Positions 1 to 8,500 of a stretch of DNA of 38,410 bases are shown one piece after another. The position numbers and the translations under genes were made by a program. Location of the stretch: assembly GCA_016292545.1 (NCBI GenBank), contig JAEDIG010000008.1:1-38410 (forward strand), given 5' to 3'. Each line of letters starts with the position of its first letter. Position 1 is the first letter of the stretch. The notes under the pieces were generated by a model. It ran no database searches and was not told where the DNA came from. It saw only the letters and a list, made by a program, of their open reading frames with translations. Origin of the DNA: Bacteroidaceae bacterium (lineage in GTDB: Bacteria > Bacteroidota > Bacteroidia > Bacteroidales > Bacteroidaceae).

Positions 1-888
1 ATGCCTGGCTACACCCATCTCCAGGTGGCCATGCCCAGCAGTTTCGGCCTTTGGTTCGGGGCATACGCCGAGAGCCTGGTGGATGACATGATGATGTTGC
101 AGGCCGCCTACAGACAGACCAACCGCAACCCTTTGGGCAGCGCGGCGGGCTATGGCAGCAGCTTCCCCCTCGACCGCACGCTCACCACACGCCTGCTGGG
201 CTTCGACAGCATGGACTATAATGTGGTGTATGCCCAGATGGGGCGTGGCAAGATGGAGCGCAATGTGGCCTTTGCGTTGGCTTCTGTGGCTGGCACTGTG
301 GCCAAGCTGGCCTTTGACGCCTGCATGTTCAGCAGCCAGAACTTTGCCTTTGTGAAGTTGCCCGACGAGTGCACCACCGGTTCCAGCATCATGCCCCACA
401 AGAAGAACCCCGACGTGTTTGAACTCACGCGTGCCAAGTGTAACAAGCTGCAGGCGCTTCCCCAGCAAATCATGATGATCATGAACAATCTGCCTTGCGG
501 CTATTTCCGCGACCTACAGATTCTCAAGGAAGTGTTCCTGCCTGCCTTTGGCGAACTGCGCGACTGCCTGCAGATGACCACCTATATCATCAGCCGCATC
601 AAGGTGAACGAACACATTCTCAACGATTCGCGCTACGACCTGATGTTCAGCGTGGAGGAAGTCAACCGCAGGGCTGCGGCGGGCACCCCGTTCCGCGATG
701 CCTACAAGCAGGTGGGGCTTGAGATAGAGGCCGGGGAGTTCCACCCCGTCAAGGAGGTGCACCACACCCACGAAGGTTCCATCGGCAACCTCTGCAACCC
801 GCAGGTGAAGCAGCTCATGCAGGAGATAATGGAGGGCTTCCGTTTCGACCGTGTGGAAGAGGCCGAACGTAATCTGCTGGGCGGATGA
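1..888 (+). CDS. argH: Argininosuccinate lyase, C-terminal part (cut by window edge)
   Basis: Argininosuccinate lyase splits argininosuccinate into arginine and fumarate, the last step of arginine synthesis in the cytoplasm. The visible 295 residues carry the fumarase/aspartase superfamily signature GSSIMPHKKNPD at about residues 128-139, with the catalytic serine loop. Upstream of it lies the helical core segment MPGYTHLQ at residues 1-8, which is internal in full-length enzymes. Family members are usually about 440-460 residues, so roughly 150 N-terminal residues lie outside the window. The ATG at base 1 is therefore an internal methionine and not the start. The stop codon overlaps the ATG of the next gene (ATGA), which indicates translational coupling. 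Identification is secure; only the N-terminus is unseen. Confidence 0.95.
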   Translation: MPGYTHLQVAMPSSFGLWFGAYAESLVDDMMMLQAAYRQTNRNPLGSAAGYGSSFPLDRTLTTRLLGFDSMDYNVVYAQMGRGKMERNVAFALASVAGTVAKLAFDACMFSSQNFAFVKLPDECTTGSSIMPHKKNPDVFELTRAKCNKLQALPQQIMMIMNNLPCGYFRDLQILKEVFLPAFGELRDCLQMTTYIISRIKVNEHILNDSRYDLMFSVEEVNRRAAAGTPFRDAYKQVGLEIEAGEFHPVKEVHHTHEGSIGNLCNPQVKQLMQEIMEGFRFDRVEEAERNLLGG

Positions 889-1433
889 AACACCACGTAC
901 GTAGCATACTGGGCCTCATTGTGGCCTTTATGCTGGCAGGCTGCAATGCTACCGACCACACGTTTTGCAGCCTGCCGGCCTATTTTGCGGTGGAGAACAC
1001 CCTGCAGGTGCCGGTGTTGCACGGCACCCTCAACAACATGGGCCAGTTCTGCACCATCCGTGCCACAGGGGGGCAGTATGTATTTGCCGATACGCGCCAG
1101 AGCAGTGCCATCAACATCACGCAGCTCGACAATGTCCGCAATTTCTATCTTGGGCTGAGCGGTTTCATCGTTGGGCTTCCAAACATTCCGGAGATGGGCT
1201 TCGATCAGTCGCGGGTGGTATGTTATGACTGGGCATGCCGCAACTGCTACGAGGCGTTCAATGTGACCCGCCGCATGGAGCTCCAGGAAGGAGGCTATGC
1301 CCATTGCTCGGGATGCGGGCGCACCTATAACCTCAACGACTCGGGGCAGGCCGTGCAGGGAGAGGCCGGCAAGCCGCTCTACCGTTATCGCATATCCTAT
1401 ATGGGCAACACCATGCTCATCAGCAACCGCTAG
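885..1433 (+). CDS. Lipoprotein with Rieske-like four-cysteine C-terminal domain
   Basis: This 182-residue protein has a signal peptide ending in a lipobox (LAGC, Cys20), so it should be an envelope lipoprotein. The C-terminal half contains CRNC (Cys118, Cys121) and CSGCG (Cys141, Cys144), followed by a G-rich stretch with a GKPLYRY motif. The spacing and the ending resemble a Rieske iron-sulfur domain, where CxH and CxxH bind a 2Fe-2S cluster. Here the histidine positions are cysteines, so a zinc ribbon or a different metal site is as likely. Cys113 and Cys28 are further cysteines. The gene overlaps the argH stop by four bases and has no visible promoter of its own, so it is probably co-transcribed with argH. 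Bacteroidota genomes carry uncharacterised Rieske-like lipoproteins of this size. The function is unknown; lipidation is well supported and the fold is an inference. Confidence 0.7.
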   Translation: MKHHVRSILGLIVAFMLAGCNATDHTFCSLPAYFAVENTLQVPVLHGTLNNMGQFCTIRATGGQYVFADTRQSSAINITQLDNVRNFYLGLSGFIVGLPNIPEMGFDQSRVVCYDWACRNCYEAFNVTRRMELQEGGYAHCSGCGRTYNLNDSGQAVQGEAGKPLYRYRISYMGNTMLISNR

Positions 1434-1460
1434 AAGATTCCCAGAACCCCCTCTGTCCCT

Positions 1461-1513
1461 CAGGACCCCCTCAATCCCCCTGTTTGGGGGAATGGAAACG
1501 CCCCGGAGGGGCG
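1461..1513. repeat. Dispersed palindromic (REP-like) element, copy 1
   Basis: Two adjacent hairpins lie in the argH operon / pfkA intergenic region: CCCCC-TGTTT-GGGGG (1476-1490) and CGCCCC-GGA-GGGGCG (1499-1513). The stretch 1461-1490 matches 37330-37360 almost base for base (CAGGANCCCCTCANTCCCCC, then TGTTT and a G run). It is therefore a dispersed repeat and not simply a terminator of the upstream operon. It could still act as one on the + strand, although no clean T-run follows. Confidence 0.7.
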
Positions 1514-1619
1514 CAGAACACCCGATTTTCTCTTTGGGTGAACAGTTGCAGATTGTCTAACCAGGAATAAAAATCATAAAAAACTCTGCAAACACCGTCG
1601 TTCTGTGGCGTTTTTTTCG

Positions 1620-1627
1620 TAACTTTG
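1620..1627 (+). promoter_or_regulatory. Putative Bacteroidota -7 element for pfkA
   Basis: TAACTTTG matches the Bacteroidota -7 consensus TAnnTTTG and lies 42 bases before the pfkA ATG. No clear TTTG is seen 19-21 bases upstream, so the call rests on the -7 box and the position. The identical octamer precedes tRNA-Gln and the tlpA operon in this window. Confidence 0.5.
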
Positions 1628-1669
1628 TGGCCGATATCCCAACTGTGTAACCAATTAAGGTAAAAAGCT

Positions 1670-2647
1670 ATGAGGAAGATTCAGTGTTTGGGCATTCTCA
1701 CCAGCGGAGGTGACGCCCCAGGAATGAATGCGGCAATTCGTGCGGTCACCCGCGCGGCTATCGCCAACAACTTTAAGGTTATGGCCATCTATCGTGGCTA
1801 TGAAGGTCTTATCAACGATGAGATTCGTGAGTTTACGACCGAAAACGTGAGCAATATCATACAGCGTGGCGGAACCATTCTGAAGACTGCTCGTAGCAAG
1901 GAGTTCCAGACGCCCGAGGGTCGTCAGAAGGCCTATGACAACATGCAGCGCAGAGGCATCGACGCACTGGTGGTGATCGGCGGAAACGGATCGCTCACGG
2001 GTGCACGCATCTTTGCCGAGGAGTTCGATGTTCCCTGTATCGGATTGCCTGGCACCATCGACAACGACCTGAACGGAACCGACCTCACAATCGGCTACGA
2101 CACCACCCTTAACACCATCATGGAGTGTGTGGACAAGATCCGCGACACGGCCACCAGCCACGAACGCATCTTCTTTGTGGAGGTGATGGGGCGCGATGCC
2201 GGCTTTCTGGCACAGAACAGTGCCATAGCCAGCGGGGCCGAGGCTGCCATCATTCCCGAGGACAGCACGGGTGCCGACCAGTTGGAGCATTTCATCGGCC
2301 GCGGCATACGCAAGAGCAAGAGCAGCAGCATCGTGCTGGTGAGCGAGAGCCCCAAGTGTGGTGCCATGTACTATGCGGAACGTGTGCGCCGCGAGTATCC
2401 CGAGTATGATGTGAGAGTGTCCATTCTGGGCCATCTGCAGCGAGGCGGAAGCCCCAGCGCAGGCGACAGGATCCTGGCCAGCCGGCTGGGCGTGGGTGCT
2501 GTGCAGGCCATCCTTGAAGGGCAGCGCAACGTGATGGTGGGCATCAAGAACGACGAGGTCGTATATGTCCCCTTCACCAATGCCATCAAGAGCGATAAGC
2601 CTGTGAAGAAGGAATTGATTGACGTGCTGGCCTTGCTCAGCATCTGA
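1670..2647 (+). CDS. pfkA: ATP-dependent 6-phosphofructokinase (PfkA type)
   Basis: This enzyme phosphorylates fructose 6-phosphate to fructose 1,6-bisphosphate in glycolysis, in the cytoplasm. At 325 residues it has the usual bacterial PfkA length. Visible motifs are GGDAPGMNAAIR (residues 13-24, nucleotide loop), PGTIDND (127-133, catalytic Asp131 by homology) and MGRDAG (173-178, substrate-binding arginine). The nucleotide/metal loop reads GGNGS at 104-108, where E. coli PfkA has GGDGS. The glycine that goes with ATP use (Asp in PPi-dependent enzymes) is kept, while the preceding Mg-associated Asp is Asn. The gene has its own putative promoter and is followed 41 bases later by a glycosyltransferase gene. 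Assignment to the PFK family is certain. Strict ATP use is inferred from the glycine. Confidence 0.95.
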   Translation: MRKIQCLGILTSGGDAPGMNAAIRAVTRAAIANNFKVMAIYRGYEGLINDEIREFTTENVSNIIQRGGTILKTARSKEFQTPEGRQKAYDNMQRRGIDALVVIGGNGSLTGARIFAEEFDVPCIGLPGTIDNDLNGTDLTIGYDTTLNTIMECVDKIRDTATSHERIFFVEVMGRDAGFLAQNSAIASGAEAAIIPEDSTGADQLEHFIGRGIRKSKSSSIVLVSESPKCGAMYYAERVRREYPEYDVRVSILGHLQRGGSPSAGDRILASRLGVGAVQAILEGQRNVMVGIKNDEVVYVPFTNAIKSDKPVKKELIDVLALLSI

Positions 2648-2688
2648 TTTGTCTGCATTCCTTGCAGACGGGCTTCATCGTTGTTTGT

Positions 2689-3861
2689 ATGAACGTATTG
2701 CTGGTGAACACAAGCGAAAGGTCGGGCGGCGCAGCCATCGCTGCCAGCCGCCTGATGGATGCACTGGGCCGTAATGGGGTGAGTGCGAGGATGCTTGTGC
2801 GAGGAAAGTGCGGTTTCCCCTTCTATTGGGAACGCATGGTCGTATGGCTCCACAATCGCCTCAGCCTTCGCATGCTCTGGCATGTGGACATCGCCAATTC
2901 GGGAACCGACATCACCCTCCTTCCTGCCTTTCGCGAGGCCGATGTGGTGCATCTTCATTGGGTGAACCAGGGGTTCCTTTCGCTGGACGTGATTGACCGT
3001 ATTCTCCATAGCGGCAAACGCATCGTGTGGACGATGCACGACCAGTGGCCCTACACTGCCATCTGCCACCATAGCCTCACCTGCAGGCGCTTCCAGACCC
3101 ATTGCCACGACTGTCCACAGTTGTGCCACCCCTCTTCGCACGACCTTTCCTACAAGGTGTTTGAGCGCAAGCTGGCGCTCATGCGCGATGCACATGTCAC
3201 TTTCGTGGGTTGCAGCCGCTGGATTGCCGGGCTGGCTGCCACCAGTGCCCTCCTCCGCGGACAGCGCGTTGTTTCCATCCCCAATGTGGTGCCCTCCGAG
3301 GCCTTCCATCCGATGGACCGCTTGGAGGCGCGCCGCCGCATGAACCTTCCCGAACAGGGGCCTCTGGTGCTTTTTGGCTCCTGCAAGGTGTCGGACCGCC
3401 GGAAGGGGGCCGACTATATGATTGCCGCCTGCCGCAGGCTTCGTCACACTGGGGTCACGCTGGTCATCGTGGGCCGGCAGGCAGGCTGGATGTGCAAGGA
3501 ACTTCCTTCGGTTGGCGTGCGGGTTTTCGACTATATATCCGACGAACACCAGATGGCCGCCCTCTATGCGGCTTCCGACGTGTATGTCACGCCTTCGCTG
3601 ATGGAAAATCTTCCCAACACCATAGCGGAGGCCATGAGTGTGGGCACACCGTGTGTAGGATTCCATACGGGGGGCATTCCTGAAATGATCGACCATCTGG
3701 AGAACGGCTATGTGGCCCACTACTGCGATGTGGACGATTTGGCACACGGCATCGACTATGTGCTTGATCATGACCTTCGGGATGCGGCCCGCCAGAAAGC
3801 GGCTGCCTCCTATGGCGAGGACGCTGTGGCCCAACAATACATCCGGATTTATGAAGAATAG
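2689..3861 (+). CDS. Glycosyltransferase family 4 protein
   Basis: This is a 390-residue GT-B fold glycosyltransferase that probably adds a sugar to a surface polysaccharide or glycoprotein glycan. The N-terminal Rossmann half opens with MNVLLVNTSERSGGAA. The C-terminal half carries the nucleotide-sugar EX7E-type motif in SLMENLPNTIAEAMSVG, followed by a GGIPE-type loop. A cysteine cluster (Cys126, Cys132, Cys139, Cys142) follows HDQWPYT (117-123); it is typical of a Bacteroidota GT4 subgroup and may bind a metal. I chose the ATG at 2689 over the in-frame TTG at 2662 because homologous proteins of this kind begin with a short MxVLLVN strand. The end overlaps the next glycosyltransferase by 11 bases, indicating coupled translation. 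Donor and acceptor sugars cannot be read from the sequence. Confidence 0.85.
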   Translation: MNVLLVNTSERSGGAAIAASRLMDALGRNGVSARMLVRGKCGFPFYWERMVVWLHNRLSLRMLWHVDIANSGTDITLLPAFREADVVHLHWVNQGFLSLDVIDRILHSGKRIVWTMHDQWPYTAICHHSLTCRRFQTHCHDCPQLCHPSSHDLSYKVFERKLALMRDAHVTFVGCSRWIAGLAATSALLRGQRVVSIPNVVPSEAFHPMDRLEARRRMNLPEQGPLVLFGSCKVSDRRKGADYMIAACRRLRHTGVTLVIVGRQAGWMCKELPSVGVRVFDYISDEHQMAALYAASDVYVTPSLMENLPNTIAEAMSVGTPCVGFHTGGIPEMIDHLENGYVAHYCDVDDLAHGIDYVLDHDLRDAARQKAAASYGEDAVAQQYIRIYEE

Positions 3862-4645
3862 GCCGCTTATCACCATAGCCACGGTCACCTATAATGCGGG
3901 TACCACACTCCAGCGCACGCTTCAGAGCGTGGCTGCTCAGGACTATCCGCGCATAGAGCATCTCATTGTGGACGGGCGTTCGCGCGACAACACGCTCCAG
4001 CTGGTGCAGCGCTATGTGGAGCAGAATACCATGGCCAGTGTGCCGCATGGCATACGTCTCGTCTGTGAGCACGACCATGGCCTGTATGATGCCATGAATA
4101 AGGCCATCCGTCAGGCTTCGGGCGAGTACATCGTGTTCCTCAATGCAGGCGACAAGTTGCATACGCCCCACACCATCACCCGGCTGGTGGACTGTCTCGA
4201 CTGGGTGAAGGGCGACTATTCCAATCCTGCCATTGCATACGGCGAAACAGACATCGTGGACGAGGACGGACATTTTCTGCGCCACCGCCGGTTGCAGGCA
4301 CCTGAAAGACTCGATGACCGCAGTTTCCTGGACGGGATGCTGGTGTGCCACCAGTCGTTCTATGTGCGCACCGATTTGGCACGCGAGGAACCCTACAACC
4401 TCTCTTACCGCTATTCTGCCGACTATGACTGGTGTGTCCGCCTCATCCGCAAGGCCCGCAAGCGCAGGCTGCAGATTGTAAACACCCGTCAGGTGCTCAC
4501 CGACTATCTCAACGAGGGCCTCACCACCCGCAACCATCGTCGTTCTTTGTTGGAGCGTCTGCGCATCATGGCTTTCCACTATGGTTGGCCGTCCGCCATT
4601 TCCCGGCATCTTTGGTTTGTGGTGCGTGCCGTATACAAGTCGTGA
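3851..4645 (+). CDS. Glycosyltransferase family 2 protein (WcaA/WcaE-like)
   Basis: This is a 264-residue GT-A fold enzyme. It begins with the family 2 strand LITIATVTYNAG (residues 6-17) and continues with HLIVDGRSRDNT (37-48), HDHGLYDAMNKA (74-85) and FLNAGD (96-101). In this subgroup the last motif occupies the place of the metal-binding DxD. The ATG at 3851 lies inside the end of the preceding GT4 gene; longer upstream in-frame sequence is only the shadow of that gene. Together the two form a compact GT4-GT2 pair behind pfkA, likely acting on the same glycan. No flippase, polymerase or priming transferase is present nearby, so it is not a full polysaccharide locus. Sugar specificity is unknown. 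Confidence 0.85.
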   Translation: MKNRPLITIATVTYNAGTTLQRTLQSVAAQDYPRIEHLIVDGRSRDNTLQLVQRYVEQNTMASVPHGIRLVCEHDHGLYDAMNKAIRQASGEYIVFLNAGDKLHTPHTITRLVDCLDWVKGDYSNPAIAYGETDIVDEDGHFLRHRRLQAPERLDDRSFLDGMLVCHQSFYVRTDLAREEPYNLSYRYSADYDWCVRLIRKARKRRLQIVNTRQVLTDYLNEGLTTRNHRRSLLERLRIMAFHYGWPSAISRHLWFVVRAVYKS

Positions 4646-5021
4646 TGCGTCTCCTGATGTACAGGCAATAAGGGCAAGGACCCCGTCTGGGGTGACCGCA
4701 GTCATGAGCAGCCGTTCTTTGGCAAGTTCTTCAAGCGGATGGCGGGAGTTCTGCCGAAGGAGTAGAGGGAGAGCCGATTCCTGTTTGTGGGAATGAGGAG
4801 GCTGTGAGGCGTGAGGGTGGGGAAATGTGAGGTGGTGCATTTTGATTTTGCGATGTCACTATGTAGCCCTAAAAAACAGATATAACCTCATTGCCGACAA
4901 GATTAATAACCTTACTGCCGTAAGATTAATAACCTTATGCCTGTAAGATTAATAACCTTATCGGCAATGAAGCTAACTGGTATAAAGCATCATCATATCC
5001 TACTCCTCTAAGACAGGCTCA
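4646..5021. other. Gene-free stretch between GT2 gene and lipase remnant
   Basis: I see no convincing gene in these 376 bases. The first 200 bases are GC-rich, and their short reading frames run across the end of the GT2 gene without any recognisable protein. The rest is AT-rich and contains the 23-base-period repeat array at 4888-4970. No clear terminator for the GT2 gene was found. Confidence 0.6.
4888..4970. repeat. Three-copy 23-base direct repeat bounded by a perfect inverted repeat
   Basis: AAGATTAATAACCTTA occurs at 4899-4914, 4922-4937 and 4945-4960, an exact 23-base period. Copies 2 and 3, extended by the preceding T, are near-palindromes (TAAGATTAATAACCTTA, three mismatched positions including the centre). 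The array is enclosed by TCATTGCCGA (4888-4897) and its exact reverse complement TCGGCAATGA (4961-4970). The function is unknown. It could be a protein-binding array, a mobile miniature element or a transcript-end structure. Confidence 0.8.
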
Positions 5022-5392
5022 TCACTTAGCGTATTTTATCGTCTTGTTGCCTTTGCGCATGATGTTCATTCCCCTGCGCGGAGCGGACATGCGACTGCAG
5101 TCGATGTGCAGATTTTGTTGGTGGTGATGGTATAGTGGTTTATCAGGCCGCATCCCTTTGCCGCCACCTTCTTGTCGTGTACATCGGGGGTCATGAAAAT
5201 GGCTGCAGAGAGCACAATCGGTGTTTCCCCGTCGGTGTCTACGGTTTCATAGTTGAAGTCGTAACGCCAGAATCCGGCACACTGCGTGCGGTTGACGATT
5301 CCGATTGTCGGTTCGGTGGTCTCTGCCACCGCCATTGTGGTTGCCAGCAATATGGCCGCCACAACAAATGCTGTTCTCAATACTTTGTTCAT
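5022..5392 (-). pseudogene. Decayed secreted lipase-like (alpha/beta hydrolase) gene with T9SS-like tail
   Basis: The open N-terminal part (108 codons, 5392-5066) has a signal peptide ending in AVAE. It then has a segment containing VLSAAIFMTPDVHDKK and GLINHYTITT, which resembles the start of Bacteroidota secreted lipases / alpha-beta hydrolases of about 400 residues or more. That frame stops at 5066. In another minus frame the DNA continues as APRRGMNIMRKGNKTIKYAK and a stop at 5022, a typical T9SS-type C-terminal end. The simplest reading is a gene that lost its catalytic middle (GxSxG motif and catalytic triad) through an internal deletion with a frame change, leaving head and tail. Recognition of the head is from memory of the family; the frame change is directly visible. 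Confidence 0.6.
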
Positions 5393-5433
5393 AATCTATA
5401 TGATTTTTAATGAGTTTCGTGCTGAATCCGCTG

Positions 5434-5441
5434 CAAAACTA
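5434..5441 (-). promoter_or_regulatory. Putative -7 element for the lipase remnant
   Basis: On the minus strand this reads TAGTTTTG, a match to TAnnTTTG, 41 bases before the remnant's ATG. No good -33 motif is visible. It suggests the remnant may still be transcribed. Confidence 0.35.
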
Positions 5442-5496
5442 CGCTTTTATCCCGAGATGGGTAAGGGATAGGAGAATGAAAATGGGGGTGGAGGTG

Positions 5497-5534
5497 AAAA
5501 AAACAAGAAGAGAGGACCCGTTGCGGGCCCTCTC
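5497..5534 (-). terminator. Rho-independent terminator of the tlpA-T9SS operon
   Basis: On the minus strand an 11-base-pair stem (5534-5524 with 5520-5510, one G:U pair) closed by a three-base loop is followed by a run of seven T (5503-5497 region). It lies about 45 bases after the stop codon of the last gene of the seven-gene operon, in the expected place. Confidence 0.8.
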
Positions 5535-5578
5535 TCCGGGAGTTCCAGACCGCTTGCTTGCAGCCTGTGTGTTGCCGT

Positions 5579-8500
5579 TTACTTGTTGAGAATCTTCTTT
5601 CCGCCCTTGATGACGATGCCGCGCTGTTTGGCGCTTGCCTTGCGACCATCGAGGGTGAAGACAGCCTGTTTGTCTTCTGCCGTGATGCTCTGGATGCTGC
5701 TTGCCTCGCCGCCGATGGTCCAGGTGAAGGTCACTGCAGGCAGTGCGTTGCCGGAACCGTCGAGGAAGAATCCTTCGGGAACTTCAAGGGTGTACACGCC
5801 GGCTTCGGTGTAGTCCTTGGAGGTGCGGATAACGAGCTCGTTCCAGTCGATGCCATAGGAGGCATCTGAAATCTGCTCTAGTTCCACACCGTCGCGCTTG
5901 AACACGGCCTTGCCGCTGCCGCAGCCCATCTCAGACACGGTGGTGTTCCATACGTGAATCTCATAGAGAGAAGTAACGGTGCTATTGTTGGTGGGGTCGG
6001 TCACATAGTCGGAGGTATCCTGCTGGGATCCGCCGATGGTATAGGTGAGCGTGAAGGCAGGGCGTGGGTTGCCCGAAGCATCGAGGAAATAGCCCTCGGG
6101 AACTTCGAAGGTGTATACGCCGTCTTCAGTGGCGTTGTAATAGATATGGAAGTCGGTTACGTTGTCCCAGTCATCGTCATACTGGGCATCTACGCGTGTT
6201 ATCTCCTCGCCGTCCTTCTTTACGGTAATCATGCCGTTGCCAAGACCCGTTTCGCTGTCGAAGGTGATCTTGATGTGGCTGAGCGACTCCACGGTGCTGT
6301 TGTTGGCAGGGTCGGTGGTGAAGAAGTCGGGCTCGTCCGTGCTTCCCTTGCCGATGGTGAAATAGAGGTTGATGGTTCCGTTCATCTTGCCCGTCATGCC
6401 TTCGCTCTCGAACCACAGTTGGTCGCCCACGCTGGCCTCGGGGATGGTGATGGTGTAGGAGCCTTCGTCAGCGAGTGCGCCGTCGGCAAAGTTGATGACA
6501 GCCATGCTGCGGTTCTTGGGGTTGACGGTGAGGGTGGCGTTGTAGGTCACGTAGGTCGACTTGTTGAGCACCATTACGTTGCACTCGTCGGCATATACCC
6601 ACTCGCTGAACATAAGAGAAACTGATTCGAGCGATTCAACCTTCGACTCAGAGGCCGGATCAGACATTTCCAGCGTGATGCTGGCTTCGGGAGCCTTCAG
6701 TACGGTGTAGGGGATGCGCACTTCGTGGTCGTTGGTGTTTACGGTATAGCCCTCGCCCGTGTTATAGACAGAATCCTGTAGCACTACGATGTATTTGCCG
6801 CTCTCGGTGATGGGCTCAGCCAGATTGATGGAGAAGCCATAGGTCACGTCATCCTTCACGGTGCATTCGGCCACCTTTTCGCCAGCCTCATTCTCTACCC
6901 ATACGAAACGGTCCTCGCGACGTGTGGGGCTGATGAGCTCGGTGCTGAAGGTGGCATCGGGCTTGGTGTAGACGGCAATGCGGTCGAGCTGGTTCACAGT
7001 GGCACCGGGCAGCGGGTTGGCAGCGAAGTCATAGTTGTTATAGAGAGACGAGAGGGTCACCTTGAGAAACTCGCCCTTGTAGTAGCGGCCATATTTTCCA
7101 TTGGTTTCCACATATTCCTTGTTGACGATGGCGCTGTAGTTGATCATGAATTCATACTCATGACACTCCTTGAGCGTCTGGGCAGGAGTGATGACCACTG
7201 TCTTGCTGTCGTTGGCATCCACGGCCATGGCAGCCTCTACCTGCTGCTGCGTGGTGAGGTCGGTGACATAGACAGGGAGAATACCCTCATCGGCCACGAA
7301 GACGTCCTCTTCGAAGGTGAGGCGTATGTCGCTGAGTGAAGCCACCACATCGCCGTCCTTGACATTGCGGCTCACGGGGTTGAGGTCGTCGGTCAGTTCA
7401 GGACCGGGGTTGTACTTCACGCCGAAGTCATGCTCGAAACCATCGGAAGACACTACGTTCATGAACTCCACGCGGATGTTCTTGCCGGCAAATACCTCGT
7501 CGGGAACCGGGATGGTATATTCGATACCGTTGTCACCCTCCTCGACAGAGGTGATGCCCTCGGTAACCTCAATCATGCGCTTCTCGTCGTCCTGGGTCTG
7601 GAAATAGAGTTCCACACCGTCGAACTTGTAGGCATCCTTCTCAGAGAAATATACCTTGAAGGCCTTCTCTGTGAGCTGTGAACCGCTGGCAGGAGTGAAC
7701 TCAGCCACGATGTCGCTCTTCACCTCCACATAGCTGCGGCCGAAGGCGGCAGAACCATAGTTACCGCTGGTCTCGCTGAACGAAGAAGTGCCGTCGGCCA
7801 TGAGGATGTCATACACCTTGAGGCTGATGCTGCCCCACTTCATCTTCAGGCCGAGGTCCTCGTAGCTGCGGCGTACGCCGGTGAAGTCGAGCAGGAGCTT
7901 GCTGCCATCCACGGTAATCTTGTCTCTGTCCAGATAGCCCTCGTAGGCATCACCCATGTCGGCACTGCCCATCTGCATTCTCACGCCGGCCGTCTGCCCA
8001 TCCTCCTTAGTCATGAGGGGATAGTCGAATGTGAGCGTCACGATACCGTCCTTGTCACCGGGCACCCAGTAGGACTTGAAGGGGTCGGCACCCTCGACGG
8101 AGAGCAGGTAGTGGGGCTTGCCGGGCACCGTCCACTCCAGTGTGAGCGTGCCGTCGGTGCCGTATTTGATGCTGTTGTTGGTCTTGGCGCAGAGTCCCGT
8201 AATGGTGAGGGTCATCTTGTCGCCCGTCTTGTAGTACTCCTTCTGCATCCAGCTGTAGAGAGAGTCCTTGAGCTCGAAGATGAGCTTGCCGCTGTTCACG
8301 TCGGCACGCGTCTCGATGGAGTCGGTCTTGTGACCGTTGACCTCCAGCGTGGCCCAGTCGTCGGCGGTGGCGGGAAGGTTGAACTCCAGTTCCAGCTGGC
8401 CGTCGCGCTCGTCGGTGATGTTGAACATCTCACCTGCGGGCTGGTTGCTCTTCACGAGTTCGAGGCTGGTGATGCCCGTCTGCATGGAGAGGTAGAACTT

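Noticed and set aside
2651..2669. GTCTGC-ATTCCTT-GCAGAC hairpin behind pfkA as a terminator
   Set aside because: The stem is only six pairs and no T-run follows; the GT4 gene starts 20 bases later, so readthrough is likelier.
2371..3888. 505-codon minus-strand frame opposite pfkA and the GT4 gene
   Set aside because: It is a shadow of the GC-rich coding strand. Both + strand genes have clear catalytic motifs, and the antisense product has no recognisable feature.
2689..4645. Capsule or O-antigen locus
   Set aside because: Only two glycosyltransferases are present, with no flippase, polymerase, priming enzyme or chain-length regulator nearby.
4581..4796. 71-codon plus-strand frame behind the GT2 gene
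   Set aside because: It begins within the GT2 gene in another frame, is Ser/Arg-rich and has no initiation signal or known motif.
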